Origin: Scylla paramamosain
Taxonomy: Eukaryota; Arthropoda; Malacostraca; Decapoda; Portunidae
Assembly: GCF_035594125.1 (NCBI RefSeq)
Contig: NC_087166.1
Span: 20,552,766-20,616,765 of the forward strand
Direction: 5' to 3'
DNA length: 64,000 nucleotides
How positions within the stretch are numbered: position 1 is the first letter of the stretch; each line of letters begins with the position of its first letter. The position numbers and the translations under genes are program-made. Shown here in pieces: positions 38,354 to 50,842 of the stretch. The notes under the pieces were generated by a model, which did not search any database, was not told where the DNA came from, and saw nothing but the letters and a program-made list of their open reading frames with translations.

Positions 38354-39559
38354 CCCATGCTACTTAACCATACCTGGATCATATCCTCGTGAATGAAAGT
38401 GTGGCAACACCAGCAGAAGTTAAACGTTATGGCCTGTTCTGCAAATCATCTTAGAAAATGTGTGAGGGAACTCGTGTGTTGGTCATTAGAGTCTGGGGGA
38501 TAGCCACACGGTTTATATGTAAGCGTCACAATGAGATCGGAGAACCTCCAAAGAAGCTCACAAGAAGAATCGTGTTTTCCATATGTGGATGGTTGACGTC
38601 GGCTTCCCGTCTCCGGTTGGCTGAGAGTAGCGGCGTCATATATAAAGAGACGCGCCAGTGAAGTCACGGTTTCTTGGTATTACGAGCTTACCGACCTCCG
38701 AATATATGTTATGCTAGCAGAAACCTCCATCAGGAAGATGGAATGTAACGGATAATGAGGCAGTGTTGTTGGTGGACGCGAGTTTTCTTGCATTGATAGC
38801 AAAATGAAGTGAACGGGGAAATTATTGAAGACGCGACTTGGTTACGCCGGAACGAATTATTCGCACATAAATCTTGCAGAGCTGGATGCGGTGGTTAAAG
38901 ACATAAATCTCGTCATCTCCTTGGAAGATGGAAAAGCTGACTCTCTTTACTGACTCTCGAACAGTATATCATTGGATGGTGGGTGTTCTGTCAGGAAAAT
39001 CATGGCTTAAGACCAAAGCCGGGAATGAAATGCTGATTCGCCGAGACACTTAATCTAGAGACACTTGAAACGATCATCGAGGAATACAGCCTGTGTCTCG
39101 AGGTGAAATTTGCGGCCTCTACTAAGAACAGAGCCGAGATTCTGACAAGAGTATCAAAGAAATGGATGTCTGTGACAAGTGATTACGCGTCATATAATGC
39201 TAGCCTCACTGTTCCTGCTTACTGATACATGATGAACATTCACATAACTGGTGGGCACCCAAGCATCAAGTGCACCCTGTTCTTCTGCCGGATACTCTGT
39301 CTTACTGTTCAACGCCAGTAGGTGTGCAGTGTTATACATAAGTGTCAAGAATGCCAGTCCATCGATCCGGTACCAAAGAGATGGCAGAAGTGTGAATTAG
39401 GTGTTTCCAAGATCTGGAGCAGAGTAAGCATGGACACATGTCACGTTCAAAACCAGAAATACCTGACACTAATTGACTGTGGTCCATTTCTCTATGCAAT
39501 ATGGAGAAGAGGCCTACTACAGGACTGAATTTCCGTAACTACACAGGTGGAGTCGGTGT

Positions 39560-39596
<37 letters not shown>

Positions 39597-40262
39597 GGGG
39601 CACCCATGGAGTTAGTTACTCACCTACAACGCTGCCAGCTTCCGCAGTTCAACTTGCCGTGAATTTATCAGACGCTGGCAGTCAGATACTGGTGTGCTAA
39701 CGTTCCTTCCGGTAACGGCATATCTGAGAGATGTCATCGGATAGCGAAAACCATACTAGCACGAAAGAGTTGTTCTGTAGCTGAAGCAGTATATCGCTAC
39801 AATAATATGGTACAACTGAATGGCCCCTGCCATTCAGAGGTACCACTACCGAGGCTCGACTGCTCGGCATTGACGGAATACCTCGTCAGGTTTGGTCAGA
39901 AGACGAACAACATAGTTCCAGCGTCAGTGACCGCGTACGGATCCGTCTTCCCAGTAAGCGCTGCGACTCCCGGAGCTCCGAGGAAAGTGACCCGAGTCTT
40001 ACCAACCTAGAGTGTTGAGGCTGACGGTGTCCGGGACATGTACGGGATCCCTGAGGATTCCCTAGTAGAGGAAAGACTGGGAGTTGAAGATGACCTGCCA
40101 CTTAGCGTAAGAGTTTCATTATGTGGCTCTACTTCGAGTGAGGATAATGGAGAGGGGGAAGCACCCAGTTCAGGCAACCCGCTGCCTCGCCGAGATTCAA
40201 GGGAACGTCGTCCTGTGCGACCGTTGCATTATAGTGATCTGCAGGATCAGGAGGGAGTGTGA
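38354..40262 (+). pseudogene. LTR-retrotransposon pol remnant (RT end, RNase H, integrase)
   Basis: Begins in the RT active-site region, where YLDHILVNE (38372-38400) replaces the expected YLDD. An RNase H region follows at about 38760-39160, with INLAELDAVV and LTLFTDSRTVYHWM and later an LTRVSKKWM end. The integrase contains ITGGHPSIK and HKCQECQS (HHCC finger), then RVSMDTCHVQNQKYLTLIDCG. A 32-base T run at 39561-39592 interrupts it. VPSGNGISERCHR (around 39700-39740) carries the catalytic glutamate. The C-terminus runs to 40262. Stops and shifts are numerous. It is a different lineage from the intact gypsy element. Confidence 0.72.
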
Positions 40263-40690
40263 TATTATGTATTTAATGCTTACCATGTTTTATTAATTGA
40301 TGTTTAAATTAGTGTGTGTGTATATGTGTGTTGCTGATACTAGTGGTTGTGTTATTTATGATGTTCTGAATCTTTCTAGCAGTGGTTCATTTGTTTCATT
40401 TATCTAAGGCCTATACCGAACTGTTCCATCAAAGGTGTAATGGAGACTGAATGCACGTGCGGTGGAAGAGCGAATAAAGCCAGCAGGGACAGCAGTTATC
40501 CTCCTTTCACCTACCTGTCCCCTGTAGCTACGCGTACTACATATGCGTTGTTTGCATGTAGTTCTACCTGCAGGCTGGTGCGAAACGGGACGACTGTCTG
40601 CGAGACTCTGAGGTGCATGGCCAGAGTGTACAGGCTGAGATACGGCAGTGACCGGCATGCTAGCCTCTCCTCAACCCTGAAAAAAAATAA
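40263..40690 (+). other. Possible 3' UTR/LTR remnant after the pol pseudogene
   Basis: Non-coding. Starts TGATATTATG right after the pol stop and contains AATAAA at about 40473 in AGCGAATAAAGCCAGC, as in an LTR R region. No second LTR copy is found in the window, so this stays a guess. Confidence 0.3.
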
Positions 40691-40865
40691 ATAAATATAT
40701 AAAGCTAATTACCTAGAGAAGAAGCAAGCAGTATGTAGAATTCAACCATACTACAATAATAAGATATGCAAAACATCTTCACCTACAGAAAACAAATGCA
40801 CAAAAAACAGCCAGTTTAATATTTACCTCAAGGTACAAGAAGCTTCATTAGCATATTGGCGCACG

Positions 40866-40868
<3 letters not shown>

Positions 40869-40931
<63 letters not shown>
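40869..40931. repeat. (GT)n microsatellite
   Basis: About 30 GT units with one TTTG interruption. The adjoining 40932-41396 shows no gene. Confidence 0.97.
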
Positions 40932-41393
40932 CAATTAGATAGTAATTCTCTATTGTAGGTTATGGATGAATTTATCAATTTATCATGGAATAGACATTTG
41001 AAGCGTTAAGAAGGACAATAACAAGGATGATGTAAGCATCAGGATATGACAAGAAATTAAGGGTTCAATGCTGATACAGTTAGACGTGAAAAAGAGATAG
41101 AAACGAACTGGTTCTTAAATAGACTGATGGATCAATGGAAAAAAATCGGTAATTATGTTATTAGTGCCGAATCATTAGGTAGTTTTGAAAGAACATTAGA
41201 CAAATTTATGGATGAGGATAGTAGTTAGAAATAGGCAAGCATGCTTCATGCAGGGAATCCTAAGTGTAGGTTATGGCCTTATATACCGAAGTTAACTACA
41301 TCCCTTGACTTTAATCAGTCAAATTGCACTCTATGCGTCAATAATAGGGACCACTATTTTTTTACACAGCTTCCTAACAAACACGGTTTGTAG

Positions 41394-41493
<100 letters not shown>

Positions 41494-41597
41494 ATATTTC
41501 ATAAGACATCAAAATCTGCACCAAAAGTTTATCATTAGTGTGTTGGAGCTTTTTATATCTATATATTTTAAATCGAGATTAGCAACTACGAAGTTTT

Positions 41598-41599
<2 letters not shown>

Positions 41600-41649
<50 letters not shown>
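41600..41649. repeat. (GA)n microsatellite
   Basis: About 25 GA units. Confidence 0.98.
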
Positions 41650-41652
<3 letters not shown>

Positions 41653-41813
41653 TCAAGGCCAGCGTAATCAATAATAAAGGTTGGGCGTATCAACCCATCA
41701 AAGTGTAAATTATATATCCAAATTTATATGACCACTATAAATTCATGCATTGTTCATATCTCTCAAAAGTTATACCGAAAAGGTCACCACCCTCTGTGTT
41801 TTCATTCCCTCAC

Positions 41814-41965
41814 CTGCTAACAGAAGAATGTACTAAAGCATGTAGGACTGGCCCTGCCAAGAGAATCACGACCAATACAGCAAGCCACACCTCTAGGGTG
41901 TAGGGTAGAGCCACGGACTGCCACTTTGCTAGTGGTGATGGCTTCCTTATCATGAAACAAGTTTC
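41814..41965 (-). CDS. Ionotropic receptor exon with transmembrane segment 1
   Basis: Exon of 152 bp. It begins after CATCACAG (acceptor AG at 41967-41966) and ends with AGCAG before a GTGAGG donor (41813-41808). It encodes ETCFMIRKPSPLAKWQSVAL followed by LPYTLEVWLAVLVVILLAGP, the characteristic stretch from the end of ligand-binding half S1 into transmembrane segment 1 of variant ionotropic receptors. Its first codon is in phase with the preceding exon (42061-42218) across an intron of 95 bp. It ends in phase 2, whereas the TM3 exon at 4451-4654 appears to start in phase 0, so at least one further exon (pore/TM2) should lie between them. No defects are visible. Confidence 0.78.
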
Positions 41966-42060
41966 CTGTGATGCGGGATGTGAAAAAGTGAATTGTGAGT
42001 GTTGTAGTGAAATGGCATCATAATGATTCTTATTCTCCACTGAGGTTGATGAGTACATAC

Positions 42061-42218
42061 CACTTGGCCGTGAGGGGAAGTATACTCCTGGAACTCTGTC
42101 CGCCCCTTCACGTCCGCAACAAAAAGGTTGGCAACGACGATGTCCGCCTCGCCGCGGGCTAACATGCCGACCAGACCGTCCCATGACCCGTTCACTGTCA
42201 GCTTCCCCCAGAACTCGC
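42061..42218 (-). CDS. Ionotropic receptor exon, ligand-binding half S1
   Basis: Encodes GEFWGKLTVNGSWDGLVGML, then ARGEADIVVANLFVADVKGR and TEFQEYTSPHGQV. NGSW(D/T)G(L/M)VGML.RGEAD(I)A is the hallmark of the S1 glutamate-binding-like domain in arthropod IRs. The 3' donor is CAAGTG followed by GTATGT (42060-42055). The 5' border is set by CAG before GCGAG; reading could continue upstream to about 42240 (IYDDPGT), but a stop then follows, so the exact acceptor is uncertain. The exon joins in phase 0 to the TM1 exon. Earlier exons (the amino-terminal part) are not found to the right within the window. Confidence 0.76.
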
Positions 42219-42295
42219 CTGTGCCAGGATCATCATAAATCATTAATTATTTCTTGTTTTCTAAATATCGTGGTGAAAATGTTATATATATGTAC

Positions 42296-42299
<4 letters not shown>

Positions 42300-42374
<75 letters not shown>
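42300..42374. repeat. (TA)n microsatellite
   Basis: About 37 TA units in the intron next to the IR exon. Confidence 0.97.
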
Positions 42375-42377
<3 letters not shown>

Positions 42378-42533
42378 CCTTATAATAGTTATGCTGGAAC
42401 TAATTTTGCACGTTTTTTTCATGTACTTGAGCATCATCACAGCGATGTAAGCGGACTGAAGCAATCAGGCAGGTAGTTAAAGAAACCCAACCAGGTAAAC
42501 AAGCTTTTCGTCTTATCAACTCCTCTCCTCTAA

Positions 42534-43093
42534 GGCCCGGTTCACACTGGTCCGTTTCTACGGATTCCGTCTCCGTTCACTGTCAACAATGACGTCACAA
42601 AAACGGAGTCCATACTGAACGGAGGAGTTGGCTGCCGTCCCCGTATCCATGTTTGTTAACACGGCCGCGCGGGGAAGAGACCTCGACAAGGAATTTATAC
42701 TTCTTACCACCTTGCTGCTCGCAACTGACGAAGAGAGACCAATGACATGGAGAAGAGTGTCATTTATTGCATTGTAAAGAAATATAAGTAACTACACGCT
42801 AGTGAATCCTACAAGACACGATGGTGGCAGTAGTAAGTAACTACACGCTAGTGAATCCTACAAGACACGATGGTGGCAGTAGTATCTGCTGTATCAATGC
42901 ACGGTGTGATGGAGAGGAAGATTATACTAGTATTTTCCTGTTGTCTGGTTGTCAGTTATCAGAGGTCAGTTGTCAGAGGTAGAAACGGAGCCCGGTTCCT
43001 ACTACAGTCGCTCGAACGGAAATGGTGGTAACGTCATTGTTGGATGGTGTGCGGAAACGGAATCCGTAAAAACTGACCAGTGTAAATCGAGCC
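42534..43093. mobile_element. PIF/Harbinger-like non-autonomous DNA transposon
   Basis: 560-bp insertion in LINE copy F. Terminal inverted repeats of about 36 bp start GGCCCGGTTCACACTGGTCC (left) and, read from the right end, GGCTCGATTTACACTGGTCA. Both continue to ACGGATTCCG. The left flank is TAA (42531-42533) and the right flank AAA (43094-43096), consistent with a 3-bp TWA duplication with one change, as for PIF/Harbinger. No transposase is encoded. The assignment rests on ends and target size only. Confidence 0.75.
42785..42883. repeat. 49-bp tandem duplication inside the DNA transposon
   Basis: Two identical 49-bp units (TAAGTAACTACACGCTAGTG...) follow each other directly. Confidence 0.95.
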
Positions 43094-43516
43094 AAATTGG
43101 CTGTCTTCAGCCTTTCTCTCATCGCCGCAATTTTGCATCTCTTGCTATCTTCTGCCGCTATTTTCATGCTAACTGTTCTTCTGATCTTGCTAACTGCACG
43201 CTTCCCTCCTCCTTGCTGCACAAGACTTTTTTCTTTCTCTCATCCCCATTCTGTCCACCTCTCTAATGCAAGTTAACCGGTGTTCTCAGTCATTCATCCC
43301 TTTTCCTGGTAAACTCTGGAACTCCGTTCCTGCTTCTGCATTTTCTTCTTCCTGTGACCTGAACTCTTTCAAAAGGGAGGTCTCAAGACATCCTTTTATT
43401 TTTGACGACCGCTTTTGACTGTTCGGGGACCGGCACCTCAGTGGGCCTTTTTTTATTATAATTTTGTTTGAGTCACTCATACATAAAAAAAAAAAAAAAA
43501 GAAAGAAAGAAAGAAA

Positions 43517-43756
43517 CAGCAGGCACTGGAGTAACGGAGGCGATACTGGCTGGCAGGGTACATAAGTCCCCAAGACAGGCACCGTAGACGTTGTCATTGT
43601 CGAGTGTGGGCGACCGTGGCAGGTGTGTGTAAGACGAGAAGAAAGCCCACAGGGACAGGAGACAGTATACGTGGTGGGCAACGAGTGTGGATGACGTGTC
43701 AAGAACAAACCACGAGCAGATAACCACACGGTCAGCAGAAACACCACAGCTAGTAG
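43517..43756. other. No gene seen
   Basis: Sequence after a short GAAA run. No coding signal or known repeat recognised. Confidence 0.4.
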
Positions 43757-43840
43757 ACGGCAAATTGCAAAAACTTTTCCCTGGACTTTGATAGCAGGGG
43801 CCGAGAGGTAATGGATGCTTGGCCAAGGATTATAACATTT
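43757..43840 (+). repeat. Single unit of the 78-bp minisatellite family
   Basis: GCAAATTGCAAAAACTTTTC, CTGGACTTTGATAGCAGG and GGCCAAGGATT match the units at 47822-48090 in order and strand. Confidence 0.75.
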
Positions 43841-43865
43841 GAAACATTTTATTATCTCTTTAACC

Positions 43866-46565
43866 CAGTGGTCCTTAACCAGGGGTGCGAGGCCGGTTGC
43901 TAAGGGGTGCGAGGATGCCTATGAATAATTCAAGCAAAATATATTTTTGTATACGCATGTTATATTTTTCCTGAAAAACATTTTTTTGCTTCAGCAGTGT
44001 TCTGAGCTAGAGATAAACCTACACTTATTTTCCTAATGAAGTGGCAAACTTGCAACAGACTCGAGTACAGAGTACACGTATGTGATTTGGATAGACGAGG
44101 AAGGGACGCGTATAGGACACGTAGGTGACACAGAGAGAGGGAGGTTATCGTCACGTCTCAGACCACACCATCCTCCCGCACCATCAACACGCAGTCTTCT
44201 GCTTGAGTGAGTTATGGTTTCCCTCTTTTAATAACTTTTTCTTATTGATACATATACAGTAGGGTGGAAGATTGGTTGCGTATTATTTCTCATTTTGCTT
44301 TCTTCACATATATTTAAATGGGCGATGGACTGCTAATGTAGCATAGTTCATTACTGTAGCGGTGTAGCCATTACAATACTTCCATGATGGCTACAAATAT
44401 ACTGATTAAAACCACCTATTTAAGTTTTTCCATCACATATTTGGTGACAATTCATAAAAAAAGAAGAAAACACCTCTTCATGTATACGTTTCTCATTTTC
44501 CAGATTTGCAGTATGTCGAAGAAACTGAAATGGAATGACGACTATGTCAAGTACGGTTTCACTTGTGCTACAGAGAAGGATGAAACACAGCGTCCACAGT
44601 GTATCCTGTGCAGCACACTCTTCCCCAATGCTAATTTGAAGCCATCAAAGCTCGATGAACATTCCAAGAACAAACATGGTGGCAGGGATGCAGGAAATGA
44701 TATCGTGACATTAATAGACAAGAAAGCTAGGTTTGATCAGGCTGGCACATTGCCCACATACGGATTTTCGCCAACAGAGAAACCTTTACTGCGTGCTTCT
44801 TATCAAGATGAATACCAGATTGCTAAGTCAAAGAAACCCTATACAATTGGTGAGGAATTGATCAAGCCATGTGCCCTTGAAATGGCGAAGATTGTTCTCG
44901 GCAAGGAAGCTGAGAAGAAACTGCAACAAGTGTCTTTGTCAAATGTGATCCATAACCGAATCATCGACATGAGTGATGATATCCTGGAACAAGTTGTAGC
45001 TGAAATCAAGGCTAGTCCAGTTAAGATTAGCCTACAAGTGGATGAATCAATAGATGTATCAAACTGTTGTCAGTTATTGGCAGTAGTTCGTTACGTGAAG
45101 GAGAAAAAACTGGAAGAAAGTTTTCTTTTCTGTCAGTTCCTGAAGAGAACAGCTCAAGCTATAGATGTGTTTAATAAAATACAAGAATTTTTCGCAAGAA
45201 ACGAACTTCACTGGACAGCATTGGTTCGATATGTACCGATGGTGCACCAGCCATTCTGGGCAAACGTTCTGAGTTTGCTGCATTGAGGAAAGAAATTCCT
45301 AACCTGAAAATCACTCACTGCTTTCTTCATCGTCACGCTCTTGCAGCAAGGACATTGCCCCCAGAGTTGAAGAAAACTCTTTAAGTTTGTGTTAAGGTTG
45401 TCAACTTGATACGCAGCCGTGCTTTGAATCATCGATTGTTTCAGTCACTTTGTGAGGAAGTGGACCAGGAACACACTGTGCTTTTGTACCAAACTGAAGT
45501 GAGATGGTTGTCACGTGGTCGTGTGCTATCTCATGTATTTGAACTGAGAGGAGAAATTCATCAGTTTCTCCGTGAACGGGCACAAGAACTGGCTACATAT
45601 TTCAATGAGCCTAGTTTTGTTCAGATGTTTGCCTATTTGTCTAATGTATTTTCAGCACTCAATGAACTCAGTCTCTCTCTGCTGGGAAGGGGACTTAACA
45701 TTGTGACTGGTAGCGAGAAATTGGCTGCATTCAAAGAAAAACTTGCCTTGTGGATAAAGCGTGTGAAGGTGAGGAATTTGGTAAATTTCCCCTGCCTGGA
45801 AGAGACAGTCACGGAAAATGCTTTCCTGCATCCAGACTTTGTTGCAAAAATTGTTGAACATCTGCAGATGCTGTGTACTTCATTTGAGAGTTACTTCTCG
45901 TGTGGAGAGCTGCAAACCTGTCACAACTAGATCCTGAACCCTTTCAGGCAGAATTTGGAAGATGTTGATGATGACAGCGGCATCAAGAAACATCTCATCG
46001 ACCTGAGACACAATCGTGGAACACAAATAGAGTTCACCAATGGACAACTGGAGCACTTCTGGGCTTCTCAGCTGGAAGCATACACTTTAATAGCAAAGAA
46101 CGCTCTCGAAGTCTTAGTACCTTTTGCGACTACCTACCTGCGTGAACAAGAATTTTCTTGTCTACTTCACATCAAAACGAAAAGCAGAAATCGGTTAGAT
46201 TCTGAACATGACATGCGAGTAGCACTCTGTACAAAGACACCAAGATTTGATGCCGTCATAGAAAGAAAAAAAAAAAAAACAGCAGCAACGAAGTCATTAG
46301 GTTTGCTGTGCAATGCAAGCAAAATAATGTAATTTTATTTTTATTAATATGTACTATGGAGTTTTGTCATGAAAAAAAAAAATGTAAGCTATATGAATAA
46401 GGATTAAATAAAAAAAAATGGTTTTGTTATTAATACACATCACATGAACTTTGTATTTTTAGTTTTTTTTTTTTTTTTTTTTTTGTATATCAGCAATCGG
46501 GGGCTGCCAGAACTGACTGCTGATTTGAAATTAGTACATATATTTAAAAAGGTTAAGAACCACTG
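43866..46565 (+). mobile_element. hAT DNA transposon with both ends
   Basis: 2.70-kb element. Its 15-bp terminal inverted repeats are CAGTGGTCCTTAACC (43866-43880) and GGTTAAGAACCACTG (46551-46565), which match except for one base. They are flanked by the 8-bp duplication CTTTAACC (43858-43865) and CTTTAACA (46566-46573), 7 of 8 identical. The CAGTGGTTC start, 8-bp duplication and BED-finger transposase identify a hAT element of the ZBED5/SCAND3-like type. Two AATAAA-like signals follow the ORF. Confidence 0.92.
44513..46332 (+). pseudogene. hAT transposase (BED finger, ZBED5-like), broken
   Basis: The likely start is the ATG at 44513 (MSKKLKWNDDYVKYGF). A BED-type zinc finger follows (CILCSTLFPNANLKPSKLDEH with a later KNKH histidine). 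The RNase H-like core has its first Asp in LQVDESIDVSN (about 45040) and its second in SICTDGAPAILG (about 45225). The C-terminal dimerisation region (FSCLLHIKTKSRNRLDSEHD, then MRVALCTKTPRF) is clear near 46160-46250. Defects: a one-base frameshift near 45214, a TAA near 45382 and a TAG at 45928-45930. The transposase would bind the element ends and cut them out; this copy cannot make the full protein. Confidence 0.9.
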
Positions 46566-46826
46566 CTTTAACAAAATGAGTTATGAACACAGATAATTAC
46601 AGAAGTGCAGGAAACCCATCTGAAGCTAATTATTTATTATTATTTTTTTTTTCTTCTTCTTCTTGGGGGCAACAGCGGAAACTAGATGCTGGACATTAAT
46701 TCTACATGTACATCGTTATAATTATATACTAAGATTATCTAACATCTGCCTAGCAAAGCTGGCACATCCATTGTAATGAATTAAACGGATAGGTAAATTC
46801 TAGTAACAATTGAAAGAAAAAAAGTA

Positions 46827-46828
<2 letters not shown>

Positions 46829-46874
<46 letters not shown>
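46829..46874. repeat. (AAT)n microsatellite
   Basis: About 15 AAT units. 46574-46980 otherwise holds no gene. Confidence 0.95.
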
Positions 46875-46876
<2 letters not shown>

Positions 46877-46979
46877 TTAATAGTAATAATAGCAATAATA
46901 ATAAAAACTTGAATGAAAATTATGACATCATTATGACTACAGAAACATAGACACAAATTTAATAATTTAATAATTGAAA

Positions 46980-47815
46980 ACTATAAACTTTTTAAGTTAC
47001 TTTTTAAAGGAATGCATTGAAGGAAGAACCTCTAGGGTGAGAGAATGGAATTCCAGGTTTTAGGTCCTAGATAAGAAAGAGAACGTTGAAAGTGTTATGT
47101 GCAGGTACACGTACATTATCATGAGTGCGGGTGAAATAAGTATGTTGAGATTATAAGGTTACAGATGTATCTCTTTTGAACTGTTTATACATGTAAATAC
47201 CAATTTGCACCTCATTTATATTAAAAAGTTTTAGTAAATTCGTTTCTTTAAAAAGGTGTGTGAGCAAAGTAGTCACTGTTTGCTATGATTCTTATGATTT
47301 TTTTTCTGCAATGTAAACAGAAGTAGCAAATGTGTGAAGTACTGCACCAGACAGGTGTACAATACTATAGGTGTGGTAAGACATGGGCATTATATAGAAT
47401 TTTCCGAACATCAATAGGCATTAACTCTCTAATTTGATAAAGTAGGGACACAAGTCTGGAAAACTTGAGAATTAAGTTTGTTACATGATGTTTAAAGGTA
47501 ATAGTATCATAGTATACCTAATAATGTATGTTTATCAGTTCTGTTGATAATGTTGTCCTGCAAGAATAAGGATAGCAAGATGGTGGATTATTAGTAAATA
47601 GCACATAAAATGTTTTATTTAGGTTTACTGTCAATATACTACTTAGACCCCATTTATGGAAAATTTGTAGGTCGGTATTTGCTGTATGTATCGTGTCAGT
47701 AATGTTTTTGCCAGTGATATATGTAATGTTCAATCATCAGCAAAAAGAACTGGTTTAAAATTTGTTAATATATGAGCAATATCATTTATATATAAATGAA
47801 AAAGAGTTCGACCCA
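46980..47815 (-). pseudogene. LINE reverse transcriptase 3' remnant (family 5)
   Basis: Minus strand. Near 47740-47815 the frame reads GRTLFHLYINDIAHI and VLFADD, the RT boxes before and at the active site. 47518-47733 reads TANTDLQIFHKWGLSSILTVNLNKT. Further 3', in shifted frames, LVSLLYQIRE-like and YNAHVLPHLYYCTPVWC-like text (about 47250-47400) follows the usual C-terminal pattern. It differs from families 1-4. The copy is 5'-truncated right at the minisatellite and dead. Confidence 0.65.
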
Positions 47816-47821
47816 AAAAAG

Positions 47822-48090
47822 GCAAAATGTAAAATTTTTTTCTGGACTTCGATAACAAGAGCCAAGAGGCGATTAATGTGCGGCCAAGGATTGTAGCAAG
47901 CAAAGTGCAAAAACTTTTTCTTAGAACTTCGGTATCAGGAGTCAACAGCCGATAAAGTGCGGCTATGGGCTGTAGCAGGCAAAGTACAGAAACTTTAATT
48001 TGGACTTTGGTAACAGGAGCCAAAAGACGATGAATTGTGGCCAAAGAGTTGTAGCAGTCCAGAAACGTTTCTCTGGACTTTGGTAGCAGG
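47822..48090 (+). repeat. 78-bp minisatellite, 3.4 copies
   Basis: Units start at 47822, 47900, 47979 and (partial) about 48058. The core runs GCAAAGTGCAAAAACTTTTT, GGACTTCGGTATCAGGAG and GTGCGGCCAAGGATTGTAGC. The units differ from each other at many positions, so the array is old. 48091-48559 downstream shows no gene. Confidence 0.85.
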
Positions 48091-48554
48091 TAGCAGTAGC
48101 AGAAGCTGAAAGCACACTACCCTCCGTCTCACCGCACCCACCATATGTTTTTGTTGATAATAGATTGTTAAAGTGATTGGTGTCTAAGGTGGCCAGGAGA
48201 GCAAGTAAAAAGGATTTTAGAAGGCAGCCGTATATTAAATATGAAAATATTGTACAGCATAAACAGAGGTAGAGCCGCACATCCACCACTAAGGCTGGGC
48301 GGATATTTGACCTCACTGGCAGCCCACACGGTCGCCGGCCGGCTACTTTCGGGCGGTAGGTCACGATGTCAGGTCATGCTGCGAAGGGGGTTGGGGTGGA
48401 GCGCCGTGTGAAAGTGAAATACCGCACGGGGTAGCGTCCAAGACACATCACACTTTACATATCACTGCGACTTTGATTTTTTTTATGTAAATTTTTTTGT
48501 GACCAAAGGGAACAATTTTTATATACAAAAAAGATCTACTGAGGTACCAAACTT

Positions 48555-48778
<224 letters not shown>

Positions 48779-48894
48779 TAATAGTTATCTAACTGCCTTA
48801 CTTCTTCTATACCGGTTTGTGACTATAGATAAGTAAATGATACATTTCTACTGTTCATTAATACCGAACACATACTCTTTTTCTTACATTACCT

Positions 48895-49854
<960 letters not shown>

Positions 49855-50062
49855 TTTTTATTCCTCTTTCTTTCTCGTCTCTTCTTCCCTCAATTCACTC
49901 CCACTCCACTCCTACACGCTGCCACATAAGCTAACGTCCTTTTTGTTGCCCATTTTATTTTTATATATTTATTTTTCAAATATTTTCTTTTATTTTTTCT
50001 TTATCCTTTTCATCTATTTTACATTTAATGCATGTTACCTTTTATATACGTTTGTTTTATTC

Positions 50063-50390
<328 letters not shown>

Positions 50391-50478
50391 TTTATCTTGA
50401 AAATGCTGTTAGTCATACGGTGAAACGTTGCAAGAATAAACCTCACTCCACCAAAATTTGTGTAACTCGACACTTACG

Positions 50479-50588
<110 letters not shown>

Positions 50589-50842
50589 TTTAAGTTTCTC
50601 TCAGTAAGCCGTGTTATTGTTCTGAGTTCTTTATGGCGAACATGAGTGAGTCACGGTCCGATGGGCATGCCTCGTATTATTATTTTATTTTTTTATTGTT
50701 TATTTTTTTTCAGCAAGCCTAGCCAAAGTTAAATTCTTTTAATTTCCCTTTTTTCTCTCTTTGCAGTAACGATTTCAAACTGATACCAATAAAAGAAGGA
50801 AGATCATTCCAGTATAAAAAAAAATCCACCAAGCCCATAAAA

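Larger units (their letters stand above)
42500..43500 (+). pseudogene. LINE family 1, copy F: 3' part, split by a DNA transposon
   Basis: The left piece 42500-42533 (AAGCTTTTCGTCTTATCAAC and on to CTCTAA) and the right piece 43094-43500 (GGCTGTCTTCAGCCTTTCTC onwards) are contiguous in intact copies (compare 18395-18750). The coding end reads SGKLWNSVPASAFSSS-like text near 43310-43350, and the 3' UTR ends in A16. The 3' UTR differs from copies B to D (GTTTGAGTCACTCATACAT instead of the CCCTTGGCCAGT version), so this belongs to a subfamily. Confidence 0.85.

Noticed and set aside
41810..42184. Continuous 124-codon minus-strand frame over both IR exons
   Set aside because: It reads through the 95-bp intron and is out of frame for the S1 exon; the spliced model fits the IR family better.
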